64,000 nucleotides of DNA from Paenibacillus sp. yr247. GTDB taxonomy: Bacteria > Bacillota > Bacilli > Paenibacillales > NBRC-103111. How positions within the stretch are numbered: position 1 is the stretch's first letter; every line of letters begins with the position of its first letter. The stretch covers positions 62,001 through 126,000 of the forward strand of contig NZ_FNIF01000002.1 in NCBI RefSeq assembly GCF_900103825.1, read 5' to 3'. Under the pieces are notes generated by a model. The model saw only the letters and a list, made by a program, of their open reading frames with translations, was not told the origin of the DNA and searched no databases. The translations under genes and the position numbers were made by a program. Positions 1 to 7,753 of this stretch are shown here, in pieces.

Positions 1-48
1 AAAATAAGAAAAGACGGCGGGAATTCCGCTGTCTTTTTCTTATTTTTT
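1..48. terminator. Long bidirectional hairpin terminator
   Basis: An inverted repeat of about 20 bp per arm (AAAATAAGAAAAGAC... against GTCTTTTTCTTATTTT, core GGCGG/CCGCT, loop GAATT) is followed by a T run on the plus strand and preceded by an A run. It could terminate transcription in either direction, most simply for a gene lying left of the window. The stretch 49-149 shows no gene. Confidence 0.7.
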
Positions 49-149
49 GTCAGATTTAGAGATTAAATTTATTAGTTATTATTCGGTTTAATTAATTTTT
101 TATCTAATCAGAAGATGTACGACTCTGACTTCAATCGTTATGAATAGCA

Positions 150-189
150 AAAACTGCTCCCGTTCGTCTAAAGTGAACGGAAGCAGTTT
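150..189 (-). terminator. nrdR terminator
   Basis: The arms AAACTGCT and AGCAGTTT, continued by CCGTTC and GAACGG with one mismatch, form a strong stem. On the minus strand it is followed by TTTTT. It lies directly downstream of the nrdR stop codon. Confidence 0.75.
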
Positions 190-203
190 ATATAATTTGG
201 GTA

Positions 204-683
204 TTATTTATCCCGGAGCAGTCCGGTGTCATGCTTTCCCAGAATTTGCGTAAGCTCCTTCAAGAACATGTTGATGTCCTTGAACTGTCTATAAACGGAG
301 GCAAAGCGAATGTACGCCACTTCATCGACGGGGTACAGCTGCTCCATAACAATTTCACCAATGCCTAAACTTTCCACTTCGGCGTGAGCCGTGGTACGGA
401 GCTGCATTTCCACCTCAGATACGATCATCTCCAGTCTTTCCATTGAAACCGGACGCTTCTCACAAGCTCGAATCAAGCCTCTCATTATTTTCTCTCGACT
501 AAATTCTTCCCGACTTCCATCCTTCTTAATCACGATAAGCGGTGTTTCTTCTATCATCTCAAATGTGGTGAATCTTCTAGCGCATTTCTCACATTCTCGA
601 CGTCGACGGATGGATTTGTTTTCATTGGCTGAACGGGAGTCAAGCACTTTGGTACCGGAATAGTCACAGAACGGACACTTCAT
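204..683 (-). CDS. nrdR: Transcriptional repressor NrdR
   Basis: NrdR is the zinc- and nucleotide-binding repressor of ribonucleotide reductase operons; it senses ATP/dATP through an ATP-cone domain. The 159-residue protein has the expected length. The N-terminal zinc ribbon is visible as C3-x2-C6 and C31-x2-C34, followed by the RRRREC DNA-binding stretch and then the ATP-cone (about residues 49-139). A GGAGAG-type ribosome binding site lies just upstream of the ATG. The gene is close to coaE, ytaF, mutM and polA, an arrangement like that in Bacillus. No NrdR box was found in this window, so its targets lie elsewhere. Confidence 0.97.
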   Translation of the reverse strand: MKCPFCDYSGTKVLDSRSANENKSIRRRRECEKCARRFTTFEMIEETPLIVIKKDGSREEFSREKIMRGLIRACEKRPVSMERLEMIVSEVEMQLRTTAHAEVESLGIGEIVMEQLYPVDEVAYIRFASVYRQFKDINMFLKELTQILGKHDTGLLRDK

Positions 684-791
684 TCGCTATCTCTCCTTTC
701 TTTCTTTTGATCTATTACCATATGTTACATGTCATGATCTTTTTAGATATGCACACAATACTATTACCAAACGACAAGGAGGTGAACAGAC

Positions 792-1016
792 ATGGGCGCA
801 GGACAATCCCGCAGCAGCAATACATTAGTCGTTCCTCAAGCTAACGCAGCGTTGGATCAGTTGAAATACGAAGTAGCTCAAGAGCTAGGTATCGCCATCC
901 CTCAAGATGGATATATGGGCAATATGGCTACTCGTGATGCTGGTTCTATTGGTGGTAACATCACTCGTCGACTGGTACAAATCGCAGAACAATCTCTAGC
1001 TGGTCAATTCAAGTAA
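792..1016 (+). CDS. Alpha/beta-type small acid-soluble spore protein
   Basis: This 74-residue protein belongs to the alpha/beta SASP family, which coats and protects DNA in dormant spores and is degraded by the GPR protease at germination. The family core is visible: a Y-E-V-A segment corresponding to the GPR cleavage region, the N-L/MATRDAG-like segment and the GGNITRRLVQIAEQ motif near the C-terminus. AAGGAGGTG precedes the ATG at normal spacing. It is a single gene convergent with the transglycosylase gene. A forespore (SigG) promoter is expected, but I could not identify a clear one between 684 and 791. Confidence 0.96.
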   Translation: MGAGQSRSSNTLVVPQANAALDQLKYEVAQELGIAIPQDGYMGNMATRDAGSIGGNITRRLVQIAEQSLAGQFK

Positions 1017-1053
1017 TCTTGAAGATTAGCTACTGAATCTGCAAACAGGAAGT

Positions 1054-1098
1054 ATTGGACTCTAGGCCCCCAAAAGGAGCTAGTCCAATGCTTCTTTG
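1054..1098. terminator. Terminator between SASP and transglycosylase genes
   Basis: ATTGGACTCTAG (1054) pairs with CTAGTCCAAT (1080-1089) apart from a two-base bulge, and is followed by a T-rich stretch on the plus strand. The right arm overlaps the last codons of the minus-strand transglycosylase gene, so the hairpin serves mainly the SASP gene. Confidence 0.6.
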
Positions 1099-1691
1099 TT
1101 TTGTGGAGAGTAAGAAACATTATTTTCCCATTGGTGAGAATAAAGTTTCGTGTATTTCTCGTAATAATAAAGTACCCGCTGTACATAATGACGGGTTTCA
1201 CCGAAAGGGATTTGATTAATATTTGCTTCTGAGCCATCCCAAACGTTATTTTGCTTCCATTTATTCACATTCCCTTGACCTGCATTATAAGCCGCAATCG
1301 CATAAATTAAATTCCCATTGTAATGCTTCTTCAGCCAGCTCAAATACCAGGATCCAAGATTAATATTCACATCCACTTTTAATAAATCTTCTTGCACATG
1401 GGGCCCTAAATTCGTGGACTCCACAATCCATTCTGCCGTATCAGGCATAAGCTGCATGAGTCCTAAAGCCCCTTTTCTCGACTCCAAATGATACTTATAA
1501 TTTGTCTCCACCCTAATAATGGCCGCAATTAAAAACGGATCTATATTGTGTTTCGCCGCGCTTTGCCTAATTTCCTGCTCAAAATAGATCGGATACAGCT
1601 TTCTTCCTATAAAAGCGCTATTCATAAAGAGAACCAAAACAAAACAAACAAGTAAAAGGGCAAATACTCGTTTTTTTCGTAAAAAGGTCAT
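1080..1691 (-). CDS. Membrane-anchored lytic transglycosylase (SLT domain)
   Basis: This is a peptidoglycan lytic transglycosylase of the soluble-lytic-transglycosylase fold, probably about 203 residues. An N-terminal hydrophobic segment (about residues 8-28) looks like a signal anchor. The SLT domain follows, with the catalytic Glu in IIRVETNYKYH, the GLMQLMP motif, and the AYNAGQGNV motif that lines the active-site cleft. The chosen ATG at 1691 has AAGGGG five bases upstream and overlaps the coaE stop as ATGA, which suggests translational coupling. The family includes B. subtilis YjbJ-like proteins. A role in spore or vegetative wall turnover is an inference. Confidence 0.9.
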   Translation of the reverse strand: MTFLRKKRVFALLLVCFVLVLFMNSAFIGRKLYPIYFEQEIRQSAAKHNIDPFLIAAIIRVETNYKYHLESRKGALGLMQLMPDTAEWIVESTNLGPHVQEDLLKVDVNINLGSWYLSWLKKHYNGNLIYAIAAYNAGQGNVNKWKQNNVWDGSEANINQIPFGETRHYVQRVLYYYEKYTKLYSHQWENNVSYSPQNKEALD

Positions 1692-2284
1692 GAAAGCCCC
1701 TTCTCTAGCCAAAACCGCTCCACCTCAGAATTGGTTTCTTCCCAAGTCCCGCTGTTGTCGATAACGACATCAGCTAGTTTGCGCTTCTCCTCAATCGACA
1801 TCTGCGCGTCAATGCGATTATTTGCCGCACTTTCCGTCAGGCCATCCCTATGAATAAGTCGCTCTAACTGTACATGACGCGGAACATAAACAACCATAAC
1901 CTCCTGGAACATGAAGGTTAAATTAGATTCTATCAATAAAGGGACATCAGCCACAACAAGCTTGTCCGGATATTGCTGTTCGTATGCTTCCATCTGTTCC
2001 CGTATTCGTACACGAATAGGCGGGTGCAGAATACTTTCCAACTGCTTACGTGCCTCCGTATTACCAAAAATGATCTCACCAAGCTTTTTACGATGAAGCG
2101 AGCCATCTGCCTGAAGAACGGCTTGTCCAAAATGTGCTGCAACCTGTTCAAGAACAGGGCTGCCGGGCTCGACAACATCGCGGGCAATCGTATCCGCATC
2201 TACTAATAGAGCGCCGCGGTTAACCAGCATGGCGCTAACCGTGCTTTTGCCGCAAGCGATTCCTCCTGTTAACCCGATATTCAT
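1688..2284 (-). CDS. coaE: Dephospho-CoA kinase
   Basis: CoaE phosphorylates dephospho-CoA at the ribose 3'-OH, the last step of coenzyme A synthesis in the cytosol. The P-loop GLTGGIACGKST begins at residue 3, and D-A-D-x-I-A, the RxxL-E-x-I-L-H-P lid segment and DVPLLIES are all present. The reading frame extends further upstream to 2335, but AGGAGAG lies eight bases before the ATG at 2284, and the protein begins at the family-typical MNIGLTGG. The length of 198 residues is normal. The stop overlaps the start of the downstream transglycosylase gene by four bases. Confidence 0.97.
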   Translation of the reverse strand: MNIGLTGGIACGKSTVSAMLVNRGALLVDADTIARDVVEPGSPVLEQVAAHFGQAVLQADGSLHRKKLGEIIFGNTEARKQLESILHPPIRVRIREQMEAYEQQYPDKLVVADVPLLIESNLTFMFQEVMVVYVPRHVQLERLIHRDGLTESAANNRIDAQMSIEEKRKLADVVIDNSGTWEETNSEVERFWLEKGLS

Positions 2285-2352
2285 AGGCAGATCTCTCCTA
2301 AGCGTTTCCCATTCGGAAAACTTCTTCATTTCCAAAGACTTTTATGGATAGG

Positions 2353-3093
2353 TTATAACATTTTCAATAGACCCATGATGATGAGTACACATCCCGGAAG
2401 TATAGACAGCTTCTTCAACCAAGTCATCTCCGCATAACGAAAACCAATCCGCAAACCTAATGCAATAAACGAACCACTTGATAGGGATATGACGGAAGCT
2501 GTTAACAAGGGAACAAAACCAATTAATGCTGCGCCAATGCCCGCACCAAACGCATCCAATGAGAGCGCTAAGCCTAGCAAAGTAGCCTCAGAAGCGGAAA
2601 TATTACCGGATTTGTCAACATCAGCAATGGACGGAGTTCGCAAGATTTGAATCACCAGTCCAAAGCGTTTCAGCTCAATATTCAGTATTTCCTTCGTTCG
2701 TTGAAGCGTGTCAAATGTAAGAGTTTCACTAGCTCCAGGATATCCAGCATCTTGGGAAGGATGAACATTGCTTAAAGATGCTTGATCTAAGGATGACTTG
2801 ACAGGATCCTGATGGTCGTCAGACTTTTGTTGTCTCGTTTGTGCCAAAGCCCAGATGCCAATCCCAATCAAGATAAGTGCACCAATCCGCTTAGCAAACA
2901 AAGGAGTCATGAAAGAAGACATCAGTACACCGATCTGCATCGAGCTGAAGATAATGATACCAGACCAGAGCGATATAATACCAATGGATAGGAACGGGAT
3001 TCGTATTTTGCGTAACCCATACATCACACCAACGCCAAATCCGTCTAATGAAACTGCGAAAGCCAGTATAAGCAAAGAAATCACCGGAAGCAT
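2353..3093 (-). CDS. ytaF: Sporulation membrane protein YtaF
   Basis: This is a polytopic membrane protein of the MntP/YtaF family. Two homologous halves, each starting with a FAVSLDGFG- or LALSLDAFG-type motif, flank a hydrophilic loop of about 80 residues (roughly 85-165) that contains an EF-hand-like D-V-D-K-S-G-N stretch. YtaF is annotated as a sporulation protein in Bacillus; its transported ion, if any, is not established. The ATG has GGAGGGG four bases upstream. The mutM-ytaF-coaE order is conserved in Bacillus. The EF-hand-like segment is read from sequence and hints at cation binding. Confidence 0.92.
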   Translation of the reverse strand: MLPVISLLILAFAVSLDGFGVGVMYGLRKIRIPFLSIGIISLWSGIIIFSSMQIGVLMSSFMTPLFAKRIGALILIGIGIWALAQTRQQKSDDHQDPVKSSLDQASLSNVHPSQDAGYPGASETLTFDTLQRTKEILNIELKRFGLVIQILRTPSIADVDKSGNISASEATLLGLALSLDAFGAGIGAALIGFVPLLTASVISLSSGSFIALGLRIGFRYAEMTWLKKLSILPGCVLIIMGLLKML

Positions 3094-3192
3094 AATACCC
3101 CTCCTAAGAGTTTTACCTAGAAAACTAGCTGTGTAAGCCGTTTATCTGGGCTAAGTACTCCATATCATATGGGAAGGGCGGGCTTCACGTGC

Positions 3193-4053
3193 CTATTTCT
3201 CTGATTTCTTTGGAATTCTCTTCCGCTTTAACGGTTGACAGGTTGGGCAAATATGCGTTCCTCTGCCGCCAACAACGGTTTTGTAAATTTCACTTCCGCA
3301 TGTTTTGCAGGATTGAGACTGTCTGCCATAAATGTTGAATTGATGCTGGAACATGCCAATTTCACCTTGTCCGTTAACGTACGATTTAATCGAAGATCCT
3401 CCAACTTCAACGGACTCACTGAGCGTATGGATAATGGCTTTATGCAGAAGTTCCTGTTCCTTTCTGCTAAGCGAAGAGGCTTCTCGCTCCGGATGTATAC
3501 CCGCCATAAAGAGAGACTCGTCTACATAAATATTCCCGATACCCACGATATATTCTTGATTAAGCAGCAGTGGTTTAATCTTTGTCGAACGATGAGCAAT
3601 CCGGTCACGGAAAGCCTCAAAGGTGAAGCCTTCATCCAGCGGCTCTAGGCCGAGCTTGTTCAGCGGTGGCGACGTGAGCTCCTCGCCTTTCGGGAACAGA
3701 TGTATCGTGCCAAATTGTCTAACGTCTTTGTAACGGAGCTCACTGCCATCGGTGAAACGAAACAACACATGAGTATGGAGCTCCAGCGGATCTTCACCGT
3801 CATACAAACCGTACCGGCCTTCCATCCGCAGATGTGATACCATGACGTAATCGGTGAGTATGAAACGCAAAAACTTCCCTCTGCGTTCTATGGTTTCTAT
3901 CGTCTGCCCTTGCAGCAGAACCTCAAACATTTGAATATCATCCGGCTTTTGGATGATGCGAGGCAGTCTAACCTGAACATGTTCAATCGTTTTACCGGTG
4001 ATTAGATTGTTCAAAGTGCGTCTGACCGTTTCGACTTCAGGTAGTTCAGGCAC
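3193..4053 (-). CDS. mutM: Formamidopyrimidine-DNA glycosylase
   Basis: MutM (Fpg) removes 8-oxoguanine and formamidopyrimidines and nicks the resulting abasic site. The 286-residue protein begins MPELPEVE, giving the catalytic Pro2 and Glu3 after Met removal. The helix-two-turn-helix region includes GIGNIYVDE, and the C-terminal zinc finger is C-x2-C...C-x2-C. The start is GTG with AGAGGTG upstream. The gene lies between polA and ytaF, as in Bacillus. The essential finger arginine is present in GGRGT. Nothing unusual was seen. Confidence 0.97.
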   Translation of the reverse strand: MPELPEVETVRRTLNNLITGKTIEHVQVRLPRIIQKPDDIQMFEVLLQGQTIETIERRGKFLRFILTDYVMVSHLRMEGRYGLYDGEDPLELHTHVLFRFTDGSELRYKDVRQFGTIHLFPKGEELTSPPLNKLGLEPLDEGFTFEAFRDRIAHRSTKIKPLLLNQEYIVGIGNIYVDESLFMAGIHPEREASSLSRKEQELLHKAIIHTLSESVEVGGSSIKSYVNGQGEIGMFQHQFNIYGRQSQSCKTCGSEIYKTVVGGRGTHICPTCQPLKRKRIPKKSEK

Positions 4054-4081
4054 GGATGTTCACCTCTATTGTTGTTAATGT

Positions 4082-4112
4082 CCGCTAAGCTCGGTTTACG
4101 CGGGCTTAGCGG
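4082..4112. other. Inverted repeat between polA and mutM
   Basis: CCGCTAAGC and GCTTAGCGG are perfect 9-bp arms with a 13-base loop. No T run follows on either strand, so this is not a standard intrinsic terminator. It may tune polA-mutM readthrough or mRNA stability. Confidence 0.5.
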
Positions 4113-4204
4113 CTGAGTGCGCCGAATTGGCACACTAAGGTGTAAAAAACAGGCATACAAAAAACTACTCCCTCAAATCCGCACAAACACACCCAGACCA
4201 AAAT

Positions 4205-6865
4205 TCACTTGGCATCGTACCAAGTAAGGCCGAAGTCGACGTCCGCGCTCAGAGGGACATCCAGCTGCAGGGCAGCTGCCATCACCTCTGGCACAACACG
4301 GCGCATAGTCTCTAATTCTTCTTCTGGGACTTCAAAGACGAGCTCATCGTGTACTTGAAGCAGCATGCGGCTCTTGAGCCCATCTTTCTTCAAACGATCG
4401 GCCATCTGAACCATGGCTAACTTAATAATATCGGCTGCCGTACCCTGAATCGGCGTGTTCATCGCTGTTCGTTCAGCGAAGGACCGCACATTAAAATTCG
4501 AAGCTGTGATCTCAGGAAGATATCGGCGGCGCTGCAGCAGAGTCGTGACATAGCCATCTCTGCGAGCATCCTTCACGATTTCGTCCATGTATTTGCGAAC
4601 CCCTTGGAAGACAGCAAAGTACTGTTCAATGAACTGTGCTGCATCCCTGCGGGTAATATCTAAGTTCTGGGACAAGCCGTAGTCGCTGATGCCGTAAACG
4701 ATACCGAAGTTGACGGCTTTGGCCTGGCGACGCATGTTCGCGTCGACGGCGCTCTCTGCCACACCGAAAACGTCCATCGCCGTTTTCGTGTGGATGTCCA
4801 TATTCTGAAGGAATGCTTCCTTCAGGTTCTCATCCTGCGAGATGTGCGCAAGCACGCGCAGCTCGATTTGCGAGTAATCCGCAGCAAGTATGTACCATCC
4901 GGGTTCGGATGGAACGAATACCTTGCGGATCTTACGCCCCTCTTCCAGACGAATAGGAATATTCTGGAGGTTCGGGAACTGGCTGCTGAGCCGGCCTGTG
5001 GCGGCAATCGTCTGCCGGTAATAGGTATGCACCTTGCCGGTCTCCGGCCGCACTTCTTTAAGCAGCCCTTCAACGTATGTCGATTGCAGCTTCGCGAGCT
5101 GGCGGTAGTTCAAAATCTGCCCTACTACTTCGTTGTAGGGCGCAAGGCGCTCTAGCACCTCGGCATCCGTCGAGTAGCCGGTTTTGGTCTTCTTCGAAGC
5201 AGGCAGCCCCAGCTTCTCGAACAAGATCTCGCCGAGCTGCTTCGGCGAGTTGATGTTGAACTCCACGCCGGCGAGCGAATAGATGCTCGTCATGATCGCA
5301 TCCAGCTTGCTTGCAAGCTCCACGCCGAGCGCTTTAAGACCTTCGGCATCCACGGAGATGCCTCGCAGCTCCATCTCTGCAAGCACGCCCGCGAGCGGCA
5401 GCTCTAGCTCATAGAAGAGGCGATGCATCTCGCTCTTCTCCAGCTCTTCGCGCAGCACCGGCACCATGCGCGCGGTGGCCATTGCTTTGCGGCCCAAGTG
5501 GTCGCTAAGGGCTGTAAGCTCCGGCAAGCGAAACTTCGCTCCCTTGCCGAACACATCCTCATCAGCCTTGATGCCCGGAAGACCGTACTTCATAGACAAG
5601 CCGCTCAAAGTGAGGTTGGACTCTGTCGGGTCAAGTAAGTAGGCCGCCAGCAAGACATCGAAATCCACGCCTTTGAGGTGGATGCCCTGCCAAGCCAGTG
5701 CGAGCTGAGAGCGGTGCAGGTCAAAGAGCTGCTTCTTCATAGAATCATCGCCAAGCCAAGCACGCAGCGGCTCGCCCGCTTCACTCTTCAGCAAATGGAA
5801 AGGGACAAAATAGGATTTATTCGTATCCCCGTCATACGTGAACCAGACAATACCGACATTCACAGCTTGATGCGGGTTTTCGCCAACAGCCTCTACATGA
5901 ATCGCTGCGCTATCGCTTAATTTGCCGATCAGCTCACCCATATTTTCTTCCGTTACAACAACCGCTTCCAAACTCTCAACAATCTGCCCCTCATCCAAAT
6001 CCACGGAACCGAAATCCATCTTATCCAGTAAAGATTTAAATTCCAGTTTGCGGAACATGCTGGATAAAGCTTGTCCATCAAAGCCGTCGTAGCGGAACAC
6101 ATCCCACTCAGTTTCCATCGGCACTTCGCGGAAGATGGTCGCGAGTTCTTTACTCATGATTGCGTCCTTCGCATGCTCTTCGACTTTCTCTTTCATTTTG
6201 CCTTTAAGGCTTGCGGTATTGGCAAGTACTTCTTCGACGGTACCAAACTCATGCAGCATCTTGAGCGCTGTCTTCTCCCCTACACCCGGAATCCCTGGTA
6301 TATTATCAGACGTATCGCCCATCAAGCCTTTGAGATCGATAATTTGCGCAGGGGTAATGCCATACTTTTCCATAATTTCTTCCGGATTATAAAGCTCAAC
6401 CTCACTGATTCCTTTACGTGTTATCGCTACGGTTACATGCTCGGAAGCAAGCTGCAGCATATCCTTATCTCCGGACACGAGCAGGACCTTCTCGCCCCTC
6501 TCATCGGCTGCTTTGGTCAAAGTTCCAATAATATCATCAGCTTCATAGCCTGTCAGCTCAAACTGCGGAATCTTGAACGCTTTAAGCAGCTCTTTGATCA
6601 GCGGAAACTGCTCGGACAACTCAGACGGTGTTTTGGCACGCCCACCCTTGTATTCCGTATATTCTTTATGTCTAAACGTTATTTTCCCGGCATCGAATGC
6701 AACGAGAAAATGTGTAGGCTTTTCTTCTTCTATTAACTTCAGCAGCATCGTTGTAAATCCATAAACCGCATTCGTATGCAATCCGCTGGAATTGCTGAGC
6801 AGCGGTAAAGCATAAAAAGCTCGATTCGCAATCGAATTACCATCAATAATTATAAGCTTATCCAT
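4205..6865 (-). CDS. polA: DNA polymerase I
   Basis: This 886-residue family A polymerase functions in Okazaki fragment processing and repair. The N-terminal 5' nuclease begins MDKLIIIDGNSIANRAFYALP and contains YEADDIIGT and SGDKDMLQL. Polymerase motifs A (DYSQIELRVLAH), B (RRQAKAVNFGIVYG) and C (LQVHDELVFE) are intact. The central domain lacks the D-x-E of exonuclease motif I, so proofreading is probably absent, as in B. subtilis and Geobacillus enzymes. The frame extends upstream to 7027, but the ATG at 6865 gives the family-typical N-terminus and has GGGGTG upstream. Confidence 0.97.
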   Translation of the reverse strand: MDKLIIIDGNSIANRAFYALPLLSNSSGLHTNAVYGFTTMLLKLIEEEKPTHFLVAFDAGKITFRHKEYTEYKGGRAKTPSELSEQFPLIKELLKAFKIPQFELTGYEADDIIGTLTKAADERGEKVLLVSGDKDMLQLASEHVTVAITRKGISEVELYNPEEIMEKYGITPAQIIDLKGLMGDTSDNIPGIPGVGEKTALKMLHEFGTVEEVLANTASLKGKMKEKVEEHAKDAIMSKELATIFREVPMETEWDVFRYDGFDGQALSSMFRKLEFKSLLDKMDFGSVDLDEGQIVESLEAVVVTEENMGELIGKLSDSAAIHVEAVGENPHQAVNVGIVWFTYDGDTNKSYFVPFHLLKSEAGEPLRAWLGDDSMKKQLFDLHRSQLALAWQGIHLKGVDFDVLLAAYLLDPTESNLTLSGLSMKYGLPGIKADEDVFGKGAKFRLPELTALSDHLGRKAMATARMVPVLREELEKSEMHRLFYELELPLAGVLAEMELRGISVDAEGLKALGVELASKLDAIMTSIYSLAGVEFNINSPKQLGEILFEKLGLPASKKTKTGYSTDAEVLERLAPYNEVVGQILNYRQLAKLQSTYVEGLLKEVRPETGKVHTYYRQTIAATGRLSSQFPNLQNIPIRLEEGRKIRKVFVPSEPGWYILAADYSQIELRVLAHISQDENLKEAFLQNMDIHTKTAMDVFGVAESAVDANMRRQAKAVNFGIVYGISDYGLSQNLDITRRDAAQFIEQYFAVFQGVRKYMDEIVKDARRDGYVTTLLQRRRYLPEITASNFNVRSFAERTAMNTPIQGTAADIIKLAMVQMADRLKKDGLKSRMLLQVHDELVFEVPEEELETMRRVVPEVMAAALQLDVPLSADVDFGLTWYDAK

Positions 6866-6998
6866 AAGTTCGCACCCCGATTTTTGACATACTTCCTTCA
6901 TCATAGCATACGAAATTAAAATAAAAAAACCGTTCCGCACATAAACATGTAAGGAATCCATAATTCGATGGTCCGTTCTTTTGAAGGAGGTTCTCCGT

Positions 6999-7748
6999 AT
7001 GAGCCCTTTTTTCTCACCAACACGCAAAAAGGTAATCTTTTTCGATATGAATAATACGATACTGGATCGCAGACAATGCTTTGATTCGGCTTTCCTTGAA
7101 GTTATGAATGACTACACAGCGAGGTGGGAGCCTGACGAAACGCTCTTCTCTACCCAAGATGTCTTGCAAAGCTATAAGATGGAGTGGAGTCGTCACCGAA
7201 AGGCGCCGATAAGGAGTCCCATATCTCCGGATGAGCTGAGACACATTTGTTTACGCAAAGCTCTACAACCCTTACCGGTGAATGTTAGTCCTGCTTTTAC
7301 CCGGACTTTTTTCGAACAGGTCGAAGAACAGGAGGATAATTTCGTCGCTCTTTTTCCCGGCGTTGAGGACACTCTTGATGCTTTATCACAAAACTATAAG
7401 CTTGCTATTATTAGTAATGGAAATCGGAGAAGGCTTCAGCAAAATTTGGAGAAAATGAAATTGACAAAGTGGATTGATCAGGAGCGTTTGTTTAGCTCGG
7501 AGAAGGACGGTCCGCGCAAACCGCACCCTGCTATTTTCGAAAGGGCTCTGAAGACAATGAGCGCGGCTTCAAGTCAATGTGTCATGGTTGGTAATTCCTG
7601 GCGTAATGATGTGGTGGGAGCCGCATCAAGCGGCATGGATGCGATCTGGATACATCCGGGGAATATTAAGAAAATATCGGAGCGCCGCATCGGGAAACAA
7701 AAAGTGATAATTATCCGTTCCTTTAAGCAGTTGATCTATGCCTTCTAA
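6999..7748 (+). CDS. HAD-superfamily hydrolase-like protein with altered motif I
   Basis: This 249-residue protein has the HAD fold. Motif II is IISNGN, the motif III lysine is in GPRKPHP, and motif IV is VGNSWRNDVVGA. Motif I reads D16-M-N18-N-T instead of D-x-D-x-T, so the second aspartate, the usual general acid/base of HAD phosphatases, is replaced by asparagine. Phosphatase activity may therefore be weak or different; this is an inference. The ATG at 6999 follows AAGGAGG at good spacing; an in-frame TTG at 6981 would overlap that site. It is divergent from polA and converges on the EAL-GGDEF gene, with five bases between the two ends. The substrate is unknown. Confidence 0.85.
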   Translation: MSPFFSPTRKKVIFFDMNNTILDRRQCFDSAFLEVMNDYTARWEPDETLFSTQDVLQSYKMEWSRHRKAPIRSPISPDELRHICLRKALQPLPVNVSPAFTRTFFEQVEEQEDNFVALFPGVEDTLDALSQNYKLAIISNGNRRRLQQNLEKMKLTKWIDQERLFSSEKDGPRKPHPAIFERALKTMSAASSQCVMVGNSWRNDVVGAASSGMDAIWIHPGNIKKISERRIGKQKVIIIRSFKQLIYAF

Positions 7749-7753
7749 TCCTT

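Noticed and set aside
6071..6736. 221-codon plus-strand frame
   Set aside because: It lies wholly antisense to polA, has no ribosome site or recognisable motif, and is a shadow frame.
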